Assembly (NCBI GenBank): GCA_023269865.1
Contig: JAGDWR010000047.1
Coordinates: 10,510 to 19,770, forward strand
DNA: 9,261 bases
Reading direction: 5' to 3'
Origin: Candidatus Methanodesulfokora sp.
Lineage (GTDB): Archaea; Korarchaeota; Korarchaeia; Korarchaeales; Korarchaeaceae
Positions 1 through 6,280 of this stretch are shown piece by piece (position 1 is the first letter of the stretch; each line of letters starts with the position of its first letter). The notes under the pieces were generated by a model. The model saw only the letters and a program-made list of their open reading frames with translations. It did no database searches and was not told where the DNA came from. A program made the translations under genes and the position numbers.

Positions 1-8
1 CTTGAAAA

Positions 9-740
9 TTGAAGTTGCGAATAAAACCTGTGTGGGGTTCGCCATCTCTGCTCATAAATGAAAAGTATCTCGTTATAGCGGACCTTCATCTGGGTTTTGA
101 GGAGAATCTCAGGAAGAAAGGAATATACATACCGGATCAGAGCGAGAATATGATGGTAGAAGTAGTTGATATAGCCAAAAGATGCGATGTGAGAAAATTG
201 ATAGTCCTTGGCGACTTGAAAGAAAGAATAGGATCTCATAAGAGGACTGAGGAGAGAATAAACAGAGCTTTCTCGTTGTGGCTTCAATTTTTTGATAGAA
301 TACTGGTCATAAAAGGAAATCACGATGGGCTTATGGAAAGAATGGTTCCAAGGGAAGTAGAGGTCATTGGAAGTCAAGGGACAGTTATAGAGGGAATAGG
401 CTTATTTCACGGTCATTCTTGGCCTTCTGAAGAGGTACTAAGCTCAAAATATCTAATAATGGCTCATCTTCATCCAGCAGTAGTTATAGGAGAAGCTGAC
501 CTAAGGGAATACATAAGAGTGTTTGTTTTCTCAAGAGTAAAACTTAAAGATGGAAGGGAAAAGAAAAGGGCTATCATAATGCCTGCATTTAACAAATTCT
601 TGGGAAATGCCCTGCTGAACAAAGAGGAGGTACCCAAGAAGTACAGAGGACCTATATTCTCCCGTGGAGCAATAGATCTTAGGAACTCTGACATATTCAC
701 ATTGGATGGGTTCTATCTAGGAAGGCTCTCTGATCTATAA
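9..740 (+). CDS. Calcineurin-like metallophosphoesterase, COG1407 type (Mre11/SbcD-like fold)
   Basis: A predicted two-metal phosphoesterase of 243 residues, probably cytosolic. The motifs of the fold appear in order: DLH (D25, H27), GD (68-69), GNHD (103-106), HGH (134-136) and HLH (153-155). These supply the aspartate, asparagine and histidine ligands for the paired metals and the phosphate. The length is normal for the archaeal COG1407 family, whose substrate is not settled; relatives often sit beside Lhr-type helicases or DNA ligases, which suggests nucleic-acid work, but no such partner is visible here. The TTG start is chosen because an in-frame TGA lies just upstream at 3-5 and the N-terminus (residues 1-24, leading into the first metal motif) fits the family. 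No ribosome-binding site can be judged because only eight bases precede the gene. Family assignment is firm; the biochemical role is open. Confidence 0.9.
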   Translation: MKLRIKPVWGSPSLLINEKYLVIADLHLGFEENLRKKGIYIPDQSENMMVEVVDIAKRCDVRKLIVLGDLKERIGSHKRTEERINRAFSLWLQFFDRILVIKGNHDGLMERMVPREVEVIGSQGTVIEGIGLFHGHSWPSEEVLSSKYLIMAHLHPAVVIGEADLREYIRVFVFSRVKLKDGREKKRAIIMPAFNKFLGNALLNKEEVPKKYRGPIFSRGAIDLRNSDIFTLDGFYLGRLSDL

Positions 741-748
741 ATATATAT
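736..748 (+). promoter_or_regulatory. Possible TATA box for the flavoprotein gene
   Basis: An uninterrupted A/T run, TATAAATATATAT, overlaps the stop codon of the metallophosphoesterase gene (738-740). Archaeal transcription usually starts about 25 bases past the TATA centre, which would place the start near 765-772 and give a leader of about 35-40 bases before the TTG at 807. No clear BRE (purine-rich TFB site) is seen upstream. The two genes could instead be co-transcribed, since the gap is only 66 bases. Confidence 0.4.
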
Positions 749-757
749 CAAGTAGAA

Positions 758-776
758 AAGTTTTTACCGAAAACTT
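758..776 (+). repeat. Intergenic inverted repeat / hairpin, with a competing outer pair
   Basis: AAGTTTT (758-764) and AAAACTT (770-776) are perfect inverted copies of 7 bases around the 5-base loop TACCG. A second pair, TCAAGT (748-753) and ACTTGA (773-778), shares bases 773-776, so the two foldings exclude each other. The element spans the start site predicted from the TATA-like run at 736-748. It could be an operator, an RNA hairpin in the leader, or part of a weak terminator (TTTTT at 761-765) for the gene before it. The function is inferred only. Confidence 0.4.
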
Positions 777-806
777 GAGCTTCCACCAAAACTAGGGATA
801 CTGATA

Positions 807-2198
807 TTGCAGGATGAGTGGGATGTAGTGATAATTGGGGCAGGACCTACGGGGCTTTTTGCTGCGTATGAAATAAAGAGGATGGTTCCAAATGCCGACA
901 TTCTGGTTGTGGAGATGGGAAATGATCTGGAGAATAGATATTGCCCTAGGAAGGAGAGAGGAGCATGCATAATGTGCAATCCATGTAACATAGTCTCTGG
1001 TTTTGGAGGAGCTGGGGCATTTAGCGATGGAAAGCTGAATTTAACTAAAGAGGTCGGAGGGGATCTAGCGGAGATAGTGGGAAGCAGCATAGATGAACTC
1101 ATAGAGTATGTCGACAAAGTTTACCTATCATTTGGGGCTCCGATTAAGGTGTACGGGGAGGACAAAAATGCGGTAGAGGAACTTAAGAGAAGGGCTTATA
1201 AGAGTGGGATGCAGTTAATACCATTTAGAATAAGGCACATGGGAACCGACGGAGGCTACATAGTCCTAAAGAACTTCAGAAGATTCCTGAGGGAAAAAGG
1301 GGTGGAAATTCTGTTTAACAAAAAAGTAAGCAAAATAGCTGTGGAGAACGGACAGGCAAAGGGAGTCTTTTTGTCCGATGGGCAGATTTTAAATGCAAAA
1401 TTCGTAGTGGCATCTCCTGGAAGGATAGGGTCCATGTGGCTTGTTGAAGAAGCAAGAAGGTTGGGGATAAAAGTAGATGAGGGAAGAGTTGATCTAGGAG
1501 TTAGGGTGGAGGTCCTATCCGAAGTGATGAAGGAGTTCACGGATGTCCTCTACGAACCAAAGTTAATATATTACAGTAGAACTTTTGATGACAGGGTAAG
1601 GGTGTTCTGCGTCAACCCAAACGGTGAGGTAGTAACAGAATCCTACTTTGGCATAGTTACAGTGAATGGAATGGCAAAAGAAGAGGAGAAAACTGAAAAC
1701 ACAAACTTTGCAGTCTTGGTGAGCACTAAGTTTACCTATCCATACAAGGACACGATATCATATGCTCTAGATATAGCCAAACTAGCTAACAATATAGCAG
1801 GGAATCAGCCCATAATACAGAGACTTGGAGATCTTCTGAGGGGCAGAAGATCGACTTATGAGAGGATAGCAAGAAGTGTTGTCAAGCCCACTCTGAAAGA
1901 GGCTGTTCCAGGAGATCTGAGCTTTGTACTTCCTTACAGATACTTAAAAGACATAGTGGAGATGCTTGAGAAGATGAACGAGATAACGCCTGGGGTTTAC
2001 TCAGATCAGACCCTTCTATACGGTGTTGAGGTGAAGCTTCACACAGCTAAATTGGATCTGAAGGAGGATCTGGAGACAAAGGCGGTAAAAGGACTTTACG
2101 CAGGAGGAGATGCTGCTGGTGTATCCAGGGGGCTTGTACAGGCATCTGCTTCTGGAGTAATAATAGGAAGAAGTATAGCAAATAAAATTAAAAATTGA
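807..2198 (+). CDS. FAD-dependent dehydrogenase, COG2509 type (NAD(P)/FAD oxidoreductase fold)
   Basis: A 463-residue predicted soluble flavoprotein. An N-terminal Rossmann motif, VVIIGAGPTG (residues 7-16), binds the ADP part of FAD, and VVEMG (34-38) is the acidic end of the second strand. The C-terminal FAD segment GLYAGGDAAG (429-438) is followed by the SRGLVQASASG helix. Between them lie a cysteine cluster C46, C54, C57, C60 and the block SGFGGAGAFSDGKL (64-77), which is how I recall the COG2509 family. The natural substrate of these proteins is not established. The TTG start at 807 is the best candidate: an in-frame TAG sits at 753-755 and the protein begins directly before the Rossmann strand. 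The ribosome-binding site is weak (AGGG at 794-797), unlike the strong sites in the downstream operon. A distant resemblance to geranylgeranyl reductase-like flavoproteins is possible. Confidence 0.88.
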   Translation: MQDEWDVVIIGAGPTGLFAAYEIKRMVPNADILVVEMGNDLENRYCPRKERGACIMCNPCNIVSGFGGAGAFSDGKLNLTKEVGGDLAEIVGSSIDELIEYVDKVYLSFGAPIKVYGEDKNAVEELKRRAYKSGMQLIPFRIRHMGTDGGYIVLKNFRRFLREKGVEILFNKKVSKIAVENGQAKGVFLSDGQILNAKFVVASPGRIGSMWLVEEARRLGIKVDEGRVDLGVRVEVLSEVMKEFTDVLYEPKLIYYSRTFDDRVRVFCVNPNGEVVTESYFGIVTVNGMAKEEEKTENTNFAVLVSTKFTYPYKDTISYALDIAKLANNIAGNQPIIQRLGDLLRGRRSTYERIARSVVKPTLKEAVPGDLSFVLPYRYLKDIVEMLEKMNEITPGVYSDQTLLYGVEVKLHTAKLDLKEDLETKAVKGLYAGGDAAGVSRGLVQASASGVIIGRSIANKIKN

Positions 2199-2237
2199 AT
2201 TTAACCAACCATTATAACAATATCTCTAGCTTCTTGG

Positions 2238-2253
2238 CGAAATTTTTTATATA
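2238..2253 (+). promoter_or_regulatory. Archaeal promoter (BRE-like plus TATA box) of the ribosomal protein operon
   Basis: CGAAA (2238-2242) is BRE-like and is followed after three T residues by TTTATATA (2246-2253), a strong archaeal TATA box. A start is expected about 25 bases downstream of the box centre, near 2274-2279, giving a leader of about 25 bases that ends in AAGGAGAGG before uL14. The six-T run at 2243-2248 may also end transcripts arriving from the flavoprotein gene. This is the only convincing promoter seen ahead of the 14-gene run. Confidence 0.7.
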
Positions 2254-2268
2254 CAGTTCGGCAAGGTG

Positions 2269-2276
2269 CCTGCAGG
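2269..2276. repeat. Perfect 8-base palindrome near the predicted operon start site
   Basis: CCTGCAGG is a perfect palindrome located about where transcription is expected to begin for the ribosomal operon. Just upstream, GGCA/TGCC (2260-2263 and 2267-2270) forms another small inverted pair around AGG. Either could be a regulator site or a leader hairpin, but such short palindromes also occur by chance. Confidence 0.3.
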
Positions 2277-2301
2277 ATAAGTCAAGGAGAGGATGTTGAG
2301 C

Positions 2302-2730
2302 ATGGCCCGAAGAGCCGTAAGGAGGAGAAAGAGCAAGGGAATAAAGCCCAGGATATCTAGAGGACTGCCTGTCATGGCTAGGGTGAAGTGTGCTGATAAT
2401 ACTGGAGCCAGAATTCTGCAGATAATAAGTGTTGTTGGATACAAGGGAAGAAAGGGAAGGATTCCATCAGCTAGCGTTGGCGATATGGTTGTTGCTGTGG
2501 TAAAGCAAGGCAAGTACGACCTGCTTCACAAGCCACTGAGGGCTGTTATAGTTAGACAGAGAAAGCCCTTCAGGAGGAAATCAGGTCAATGGGTGATGTT
2601 CGAGGACAATGCTGCTATAATAGTGAATGAGGATGCAACCCCAGTTGGGACTGAGATAAGAGGTCCAATAGCAAAGGAGGCAATCGAGAAATGGCCTTCT
2701 ATAAGCGCTCTTTCAGCTATAGTAGTGTAG
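2302..2730 (+). CDS. rpl14: Large-subunit ribosomal protein uL14 (L14)
   Basis: A 142-residue component of the 50S subunit that binds 23S rRNA near the factor-binding side of the subunit interface. Clear uL14 features are ADNTGA (31-36), the basic strand around GYKGRKGR (46-53) and the signature [15 protein letters not shown] (56-70). About 25 basic residues precede the conserved core, as in archaeal forms. I chose ATG 2302 over ATG 2293 because the purine-rich site AAGGAGAGG (2284-2292) directly abuts 2293, leaving no usable spacing, but sits 9 bases before 2302; TTG at 2296 is a further in-frame possibility. It is the first gene of the operon here and follows a promoter. This is unusual, because archaea commonly place uS17 and other genes of the S10/spc block directly upstream. 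Confidence 0.96.
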   Translation: MARRAVRRRKSKGIKPRISRGLPVMARVKCADNTGARILQIISVVGYKGRKGRIPSASVGDMVVAVVKQGKYDLLHKPLRAVIVRQRKPFRRKSGQWVMFEDNAAIIVNEDATPVGTEIRGPIAKEAIEKWPSISALSAIVV

Positions 2731-2739
2731 GTGGTGCAT

Positions 2740-3114
2740 ATGTCGAGCAAACCGAGTAAGCAGAGAAAATACTATTTCAATGCCCCCCTTCACAAGATAG
2801 GAGCCATGATGTCAGCTCACCTCTCCGATAAGCTCAGAGAGGAGTTGGGAATAAGATCCCTTCCGGTGAGAAAAGGAGATAAGGTAAGAGTAGTGAGAGG
2901 GGATATAAGATATAGGCTGAAGGAAGGGAAGATAATAAAGGTGGACAGGAAGAAGAGGAGGATATACATAGAGGGAATTACAAGGAAAAAAGCAGATGGA
3001 ACCGAGATACCGGTTCCAATACATCCATCAAAAGTTGAGATTGTGGAGATAAACAGGGATGATGAGGAGAGGATGAAGATAATAGAAAGAAGGAGGGCTG
3101 GTGAGGCATCATGA
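2740..3114 (+). CDS. rpl24: Large-subunit ribosomal protein uL24 (L24)
   Basis: A 124-residue assembly-initiating protein of the 50S subunit that sits near the peptide exit tunnel. The archaeal-type N-terminus (SKQRKYYFNAPLHKI, residues 6-20) leads into a KOW-type barrel beginning VRKGDKVRVVRGD (43-55), then EGKIIKVD (62-69) and the basic strand KRRIYIEGI (72-80). The usual turn after RGD, which contains a glycine (roughly KGxEG), reads RYRLKEG here, so the loop looks longer and lacks the standard glycine. ATG 2740 is preferred over GTG 2731 or GTG 2734: those triplets make up the ribosome-binding site GGTGGTG (2730-2736), whose first G is the last base of the uL14 stop codon. The 3' end overlaps the eS4 start by 4 bases (ATGA). 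Confidence 0.95.
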   Translation: MSSKPSKQRKYYFNAPLHKIGAMMSAHLSDKLREELGIRSLPVRKGDKVRVVRGDIRYRLKEGKIIKVDRKKRRIYIEGITRKKADGTEIPVPIHPSKVEIVEINRDDEERMKIIERRRAGEAS

Positions 3115-3827
3115 CGAACAAGGGTGGATCCAGAAAAATGAAGAGGATGGCCGCCCCGGCATATTGGCCTGTTGCTAGAAAGACTCTTAAATGGACAGTT
3201 AAGCCAAATCCAGGCCCGCACCCAATAGAGTCAAGCATACCTCTTCTAATACTCGTCAGGGACGTGCTGGGCTTGGCTTCATCAGCAGCAGAAGCTAAAA
3301 AAATAATACATATGAAGAAAATATATGTCGATGGAAAACCGAGATGGGATCACAAATTTCCAGTAGGTCTGATGGATGTGATATCAATTCCAGATCTAGA
3401 CTCGAACTACAGGGTATCATCTGATCCATACAAAGTGCTCAAGCTCGTGAAGATAGACAAGGGGGAGGCGGGACTTAAAGTTGTGAAGGTTATTAAGAAG
3501 ACAACATATGCTGGCGGTAGAATACAACTTACAGCTCACGACGGAAAAAACTTCCTAGTTGATCCAAAATCAGAGCTTTCAAAAGTTATTCCTGGAGATT
3601 CCCTACTGATATCTCTCCCCTCTCTTGATATTGAGAGGAGATTCCCTCTTGTCTTGGGGGCCCCTGTAATGGTCATCAGGGGAAAAGCCTCGGGCCATAT
3701 TGGAAGAGTGGAGGAGATAGGCGAGTTCATAACTGTTAGAGATATAAAGAATCCAAACTTAATATATAGAGTCTTTCCAGAGAACGTAATAGTGCTTGGA
3801 GAGAGGGATCCAGCGATATCGGTCTAG
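3111..3827 (+). CDS. rps4e: Small-subunit ribosomal protein eS4 (S4e)
   Basis: A 238-residue 30S protein found in archaea and eukaryotes but not bacteria. After a basic tail with the family hallmark MKRMAAPAYWPVARK (10-24), an S4-type RNA-binding domain covers about residues 41-105 (IPLLILVRDVLGLASSAAEAKK, then IYVDGKPR at 71-78). The S4e central barrel follows at about 106-180, and a KOW segment is seen at 184-202 (APVMVIRGKASGHIGRVEE). The length is typical. The start ATG lies in the ATGA overlap with the uL24 stop and is preceded by GGTGAGG (3100-3106), so translation is probably coupled to uL24. The stop TAG runs into the uL5 ribosome-binding site. Confidence 0.96.
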   Translation: MTNKGGSRKMKRMAAPAYWPVARKTLKWTVKPNPGPHPIESSIPLLILVRDVLGLASSAAEAKKIIHMKKIYVDGKPRWDHKFPVGLMDVISIPDLDSNYRVSSDPYKVLKLVKIDKGEAGLKVVKVIKKTTYAGGRIQLTAHDGKNFLVDPKSELSKVIPGDSLLISLPSLDIERRFPLVLGAPVMVIRGKASGHIGRVEEIGEFITVRDIKNPNLIYRVFPENVIVLGERDPAISV

Positions 3828-3837
3828 GGGTGATGCT

Positions 3838-4365
3838 ATGGAGGAGAGATGGTCTAAAAATCCAATGCTGAAGCCAAGAATAAGATCAGTTGTGCTCAAC
3901 ATATCCGTTGGAACCGGTGGAGAAAGTCTTCAAAAGGCAGCTCAGGTTCTTGAGGAACTAACTGGACAGAAACCATCGTTTAGAAAAGCTAAAAGGACAA
4001 TAAAGGAGTTTGGAATAAGAAAAGGGATGCCCATAGCTGTTATGGTCACTCTAAGAGGCAAAAAAGCTGAAGAAATACTGAACAGGGTAGCTGAGGCAGT
4101 TAAGAGGACTGTTAAAGCGAGCTCATTTGATAGATTTGGAAACTTTGCATTCGGCATAAAGGAACACATAGATATACCTGGCATGAAGTACAAAGCTGAA
4201 ATAGGAGTATATGGAATGGATGTAATAGTTTCCCTTGAGAGGCCAGGTGGGAGGGTATCAAGGAGAAGGATAGAGAGGTCTAGAATACCCCTCAGACATA
4301 GGTTGACAAAAGAGGAGGGGATTATTTATGCTCAGAAATACTTGAACTTGAGGGTGGTGGAGTAA
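3838..4365 (+). CDS. rpl5: Large-subunit ribosomal protein uL5 (L5)
   Basis: A 175-residue protein of the central protuberance that binds 5S rRNA and touches the P-site tRNA. Recognisable parts are [21 protein letters not shown] (8-28), the [23 protein letters not shown] segment (41-63), [12 protein letters not shown] (99-110) and the archaeal C-terminal part with [19 protein letters not shown]. The reading frame is open back to 3796, but ATG 3838 is the proper start: it matches the family N-terminus and has GGGGTGAT at 3827-3834, three bases ahead. An upstream start would run inside eS4. It lies 10 bases after eS4 and only one base before uS14. Confidence 0.96.
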   Translation: MEERWSKNPMLKPRIRSVVLNISVGTGGESLQKAAQVLEELTGQKPSFRKAKRTIKEFGIRKGMPIAVMVTLRGKKAEEILNRVAEAVKRTVKASSFDRFGNFAFGIKEHIDIPGMKYKAEIGVYGMDVIVSLERPGGRVSRRRIERSRIPLRHRLTKEEGIIYAQKYLNLRVVE

Positions 4366-4366
4366 T

Positions 4367-4522
4367 ATGTCGCAAAAAGTCAGAACCAAGGGGAAGGGAG
4401 CTTATGTTTGTAGAAGATGTGGTAGAAGAGGTAGAGGGATAATAAGGAAGTACGGACTATATCTGTGTAGACATTGTTTTGTGGAGGTCGCTCCAAGCAT
4501 GGGGTGGAGAAAGTACGAGTAG
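4367..4522 (+). CDS. rps14: Small-subunit ribosomal protein uS14 (S14), zinc-binding type
   Basis: A 51-residue gene. It encodes the 30S head protein uS14 in its short zinc-ribbon form: cysteines C15 and C18 (CRRC) and C34 and C37 (CRHC) are spaced as a four-cysteine metal site, and the block [13 protein letters not shown] (28-40) is the family signature. The conserved C-terminal part APSMGWRKY (42-50) contacts 16S rRNA. The ATG lies one base after the uL5 stop. Its ribosome-binding site GGTGGTGGAG (4353-4362) is inside the end of uL5, so the two are probably coupled. The TAG stop provides the first G of the uS8 ribosome-binding site. Confidence 0.95.
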   Translation: MSQKVRTKGKGAYVCRRCGRRGRGIIRKYGLYLCRHCFVEVAPSMGWRKYE

Positions 4523-4532
4523 GGTGATTTTC

Positions 4533-4922
4533 ATGAGGTTAGACCCACTTGCAGATGCTCTAACTGCCATATCAAATGCTTCTATGGTCGGTAAAGATGA
4601 GGTGACAGTAAGAATAGCATCAAAGCTACTCGGGAGAGTGCTAAAAATACTCAAGGATGAGGGTTATATAGGGAACTTTGAGCTGATAGAGGATGGTAGA
4701 GGGAACGCATTTAAGGTGAAGCTTATAGGAAGGATAAATAAGATAGGTGCTATAAAACCCAGGTTTAAGGTTAAAAAAGATGAGTTTGAGTACTGGGAGA
4801 GAAGATATTTGCCGGCTGAAAACGTGGGAATCCTGATAGTTTCTACATCAAAAGGAGTCATGACAAACAGAGAGGCGAAGAAGAAGGGGATAGGAGGTGT
4901 TCTTATAGCCTACTGCTATTGA
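4533..4922 (+). CDS. rps8: Small-subunit ribosomal protein uS8 (S8)
   Basis: A 129-residue 30S protein that binds the central domain of 16S rRNA and is needed early in assembly. It opens with the archaeal [15 protein letters not shown] (2-16). The C-terminal signature is unmistakable: [19 protein letters not shown] (98-116) and then GIGGVLIAY (119-127), with the STSKG loop that contacts rRNA. The frame is open upstream to 4479, but that would overlap uS14 and adds no family sequence. ATG 4533 has GGGTGAT at 4522-4528, with four bases of spacing. In bacteria S8 can repress the spc operon through its mRNA; no matching binding site was recognised here. The stop TGA overlaps the uL6 ribosome-binding site. 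Confidence 0.96.
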   Translation: MRLDPLADALTAISNASMVGKDEVTVRIASKLLGRVLKILKDEGYIGNFELIEDGRGNAFKVKLIGRINKIGAIKPRFKVKKDEFEYWERRYLPAENVGILIVSTSKGVMTNREAKKKGIGGVLIAYCY

Positions 4923-4933
4923 GGTGAATTGAC

Positions 4934-5485
4934 ATGAGATATCCTAAAACGGCCCTTAATGTGATAACAAGAACTGTTGAGATAAAACCTGAAGTAAAAG
5001 TTGAGATAGCTGAGGATGTTATAGTGGTCAGGGGACCCAAAGGAGAGCTTAGAAGAAAGTTTAGCAGGGAATTCTTGGATATAACTGTGGAGGATGGAAA
5101 AGTAAAACTTGTGACATATGATGATAAAAGGTTTAACAGGGCTTACATAGGGACAATGGCCTCCCATATAAAAAACATGATAAACGGAGTAGTGAACGGG
5201 TTCAGAAAGGAGATGATAATAGTGTTTGCTCACTTCCCAATGAGGGTGGAAGTCGACAAAAACAAGAAAGTTGTCATAATAAATAACTTTGTAGGAAGCA
5301 GAGCTCCTAGGATCGCCAAGATAGTCGGTAACACTGATGTCAAAGTTGAAGGGGACAGGATTATAATAGAGGGTCCATCTAAAGAGGATGTTTCTCAGAC
5401 GGCGGCTAATATAAGACAGGCAACAAAAATAAAGGATAAGGATTCAAGGGTTTTTATGGATGGAATTTATGTCTTGGAGGAGTGA
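4934..5485 (+). CDS. rpl6: Large-subunit ribosomal protein uL6 (L6)
   Basis: A 183-residue 50S protein with two similar domains, placed near the factor-binding site and the sarcin-ricin loop. The N-terminal repeat holds VRGPKGELRRKFS (31-43) and the second holds EGPSKEDVSQTAANIRQATKIKDKDSRVFMDGIY, corresponding to the conserved uL6 C-terminal signature in archaeal form. HFPMRVEV (99-106) joins the domains. The start ATG is preceded by GAGGTGA (4921-4927), which shares two bases with the uS8 stop codon. The C-terminal codons GAG GAG TGA form part of the eL32 ribosome-binding site, so the protein ends inside that signal. Length and content are standard for archaea. Confidence 0.96.
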   Translation: MRYPKTALNVITRTVEIKPEVKVEIAEDVIVVRGPKGELRRKFSREFLDITVEDGKVKLVTYDDKRFNRAYIGTMASHIKNMINGVVNGFRKEMIIVFAHFPMRVEVDKNKKVVIINNFVGSRAPRIAKIVGNTDVKVEGDRIIIEGPSKEDVSQTAANIRQATKIKDKDSRVFMDGIYVLEE

Positions 5486-5490
5486 TCTAA

Positions 5491-5856
5491 ATGCAGAAAA
5501 AGAAGAAACCCAGGTTCATAAACCTGGCTAGATATTGGCATCTTGGTTCAGTTAAGAGCTGGAGAAAGCCCAGAGGGATAGATAATAAGCAGAGGTTAAA
5601 GCTTAAGAGCAGACCAAAGCTTCCAGGAAAGGGATATAAGAACCCTGATGAGATAAGAGGCCTTCACCCGAGTGGCCTAAAACCCATAATTGTCCACAAT
5701 CCAAAGGAGCTGGAGGAATTTGTCGGAATGTATGGAGCAGATAATATCCTCGTTTATATAGCAGGAGGGGTTGGAAAAAAGAAGAGAAAGGAGATTGTTG
5801 AGAGGGGAAAATCTCTTGGAGTGAGGGTAGTGGGCTCCGCTGTGGGAGAGGGTTGA
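5491..5856 (+). CDS. rpl32e: Large-subunit ribosomal protein eL32 (L32e)
   Basis: A 121-residue 50S protein of the archaeal/eukaryotic set. It shows the family core: a basic N-terminus with FINLARYWHLGSVKSWRKPRGIDN (9-32), then KSRPKLPGKGYKNP (39-52) and RGLHPSGLKPIIVHNPKELE (56-75), ending in an alpha-beta segment GVRVVGSAVG. Some archaeal versions carry a longer N-terminal extension; this one is the short form. The start is set by the long ribosome-binding site GGAGGAGTGATC (5476-5487), which has the uL6 stop TGA inside it. The eL19 start follows one base after the stop. Confidence 0.95.
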   Translation: MQKKKKPRFINLARYWHLGSVKSWRKPRGIDNKQRLKLKSRPKLPGKGYKNPDEIRGLHPSGLKPIIVHNPKELEEFVGMYGADNILVYIAGGVGKKKRKEIVERGKSLGVRVVGSAVGEG

Positions 5857-5857
5857 G

Positions 5858-6280
5858 ATGGATTTAAGATATCAGAAAAGACTGGCTTCCGATCTCCTTG
5901 GGGTTGGAGAGAGCCGAATAAAGTTCAATCCAGAGAAACTTGAGGAGATATCAAATGCTGTCACCAGAAGGGATATAGAGAGACTTGTGAAATCAGGTGC
6001 AATAATAGTACTGCCGAAAAAGGGCGTGAGTAGGGCTAGAGTAAAGAAAAGGAGAAAAGGACCTGGAAGAAGAAAAGGAGGAAAGTTTTCAACTCTTCCA
6101 AGGAAAAAGAGATGGATAAGAAGGATAAGGGCACTTAGAAGAGCTCTTAAGGAAATGAGGGATTCTGGCAAAATAGATGAGAAGACCTACAGACATTACT
6201 ACAGCAGGTTAGCGAACTTCCATTCGATCGCACATCTCAGGGAATCGATAATGAAGGAGGCGGGAGGGATTAGCTCTTGA
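5858..6280 (+). CDS. rpl19e: Large-subunit ribosomal protein eL19 (L19e)
   Basis: A 140-residue, very basic, mostly helical 50S protein of archaea and eukaryotes. The family opening DLRYQKRLASDLLGVGESRIKF (2-23) is followed by the helix with ISNAVTRRDIERLVKSG (31-47). A lysine/arginine-rich stretch, SRARVKKRRKGPGRRKG (58-74), threads through rRNA, and a long C-terminal helix begins with WIRRIRALRRALKEMRDSGKI (86-106). The start ATG is one base after the eL32 stop, with GGGAGAGGG (5844-5852) as the ribosome-binding site. The TGA stop overlaps the TTG start of uL18. The length is slightly short but within the archaeal range. Confidence 0.95.
   Translation: MDLRYQKRLASDLLGVGESRIKFNPEKLEEISNAVTRRDIERLVKSGAIIVLPKKGVSRARVKKRRKGPGRRKGGKFSTLPRKKRWIRRIRALRRALKEMRDSGKIDEKTYRHYYSRLANFHSIAHLRESIMKEAGGISS

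Noticed and set aside
2293..2301. ATG 2293 as the uL14 start
   Set aside because: The SD-like purine run ends directly at this codon, leaving no spacing; ATG 2302 is better placed. The difference is three residues.
2817..3238. Long open frames on the minus strand opposite uL24/eS4, and similar ones elsewhere (764-1117, 5872-6171, 8231-8470)
   Set aside because: They mirror strongly conserved plus-strand genes. Their serine/leucine/phenylalanine/proline-rich content is what a purine-rich coding strand gives when read backwards, and none has a supported ribosome-binding site.
3796..3837. N-terminal extension of uL5 into eS4
   Set aside because: ATG 3838 has GGGGTGAT just ahead and matches the family N-terminus.
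4479..4532. N-terminal extension of uS8
   Set aside because: It would overlap uS14, has no SD and carries no family sequence; ATG 4533 has a good SD.
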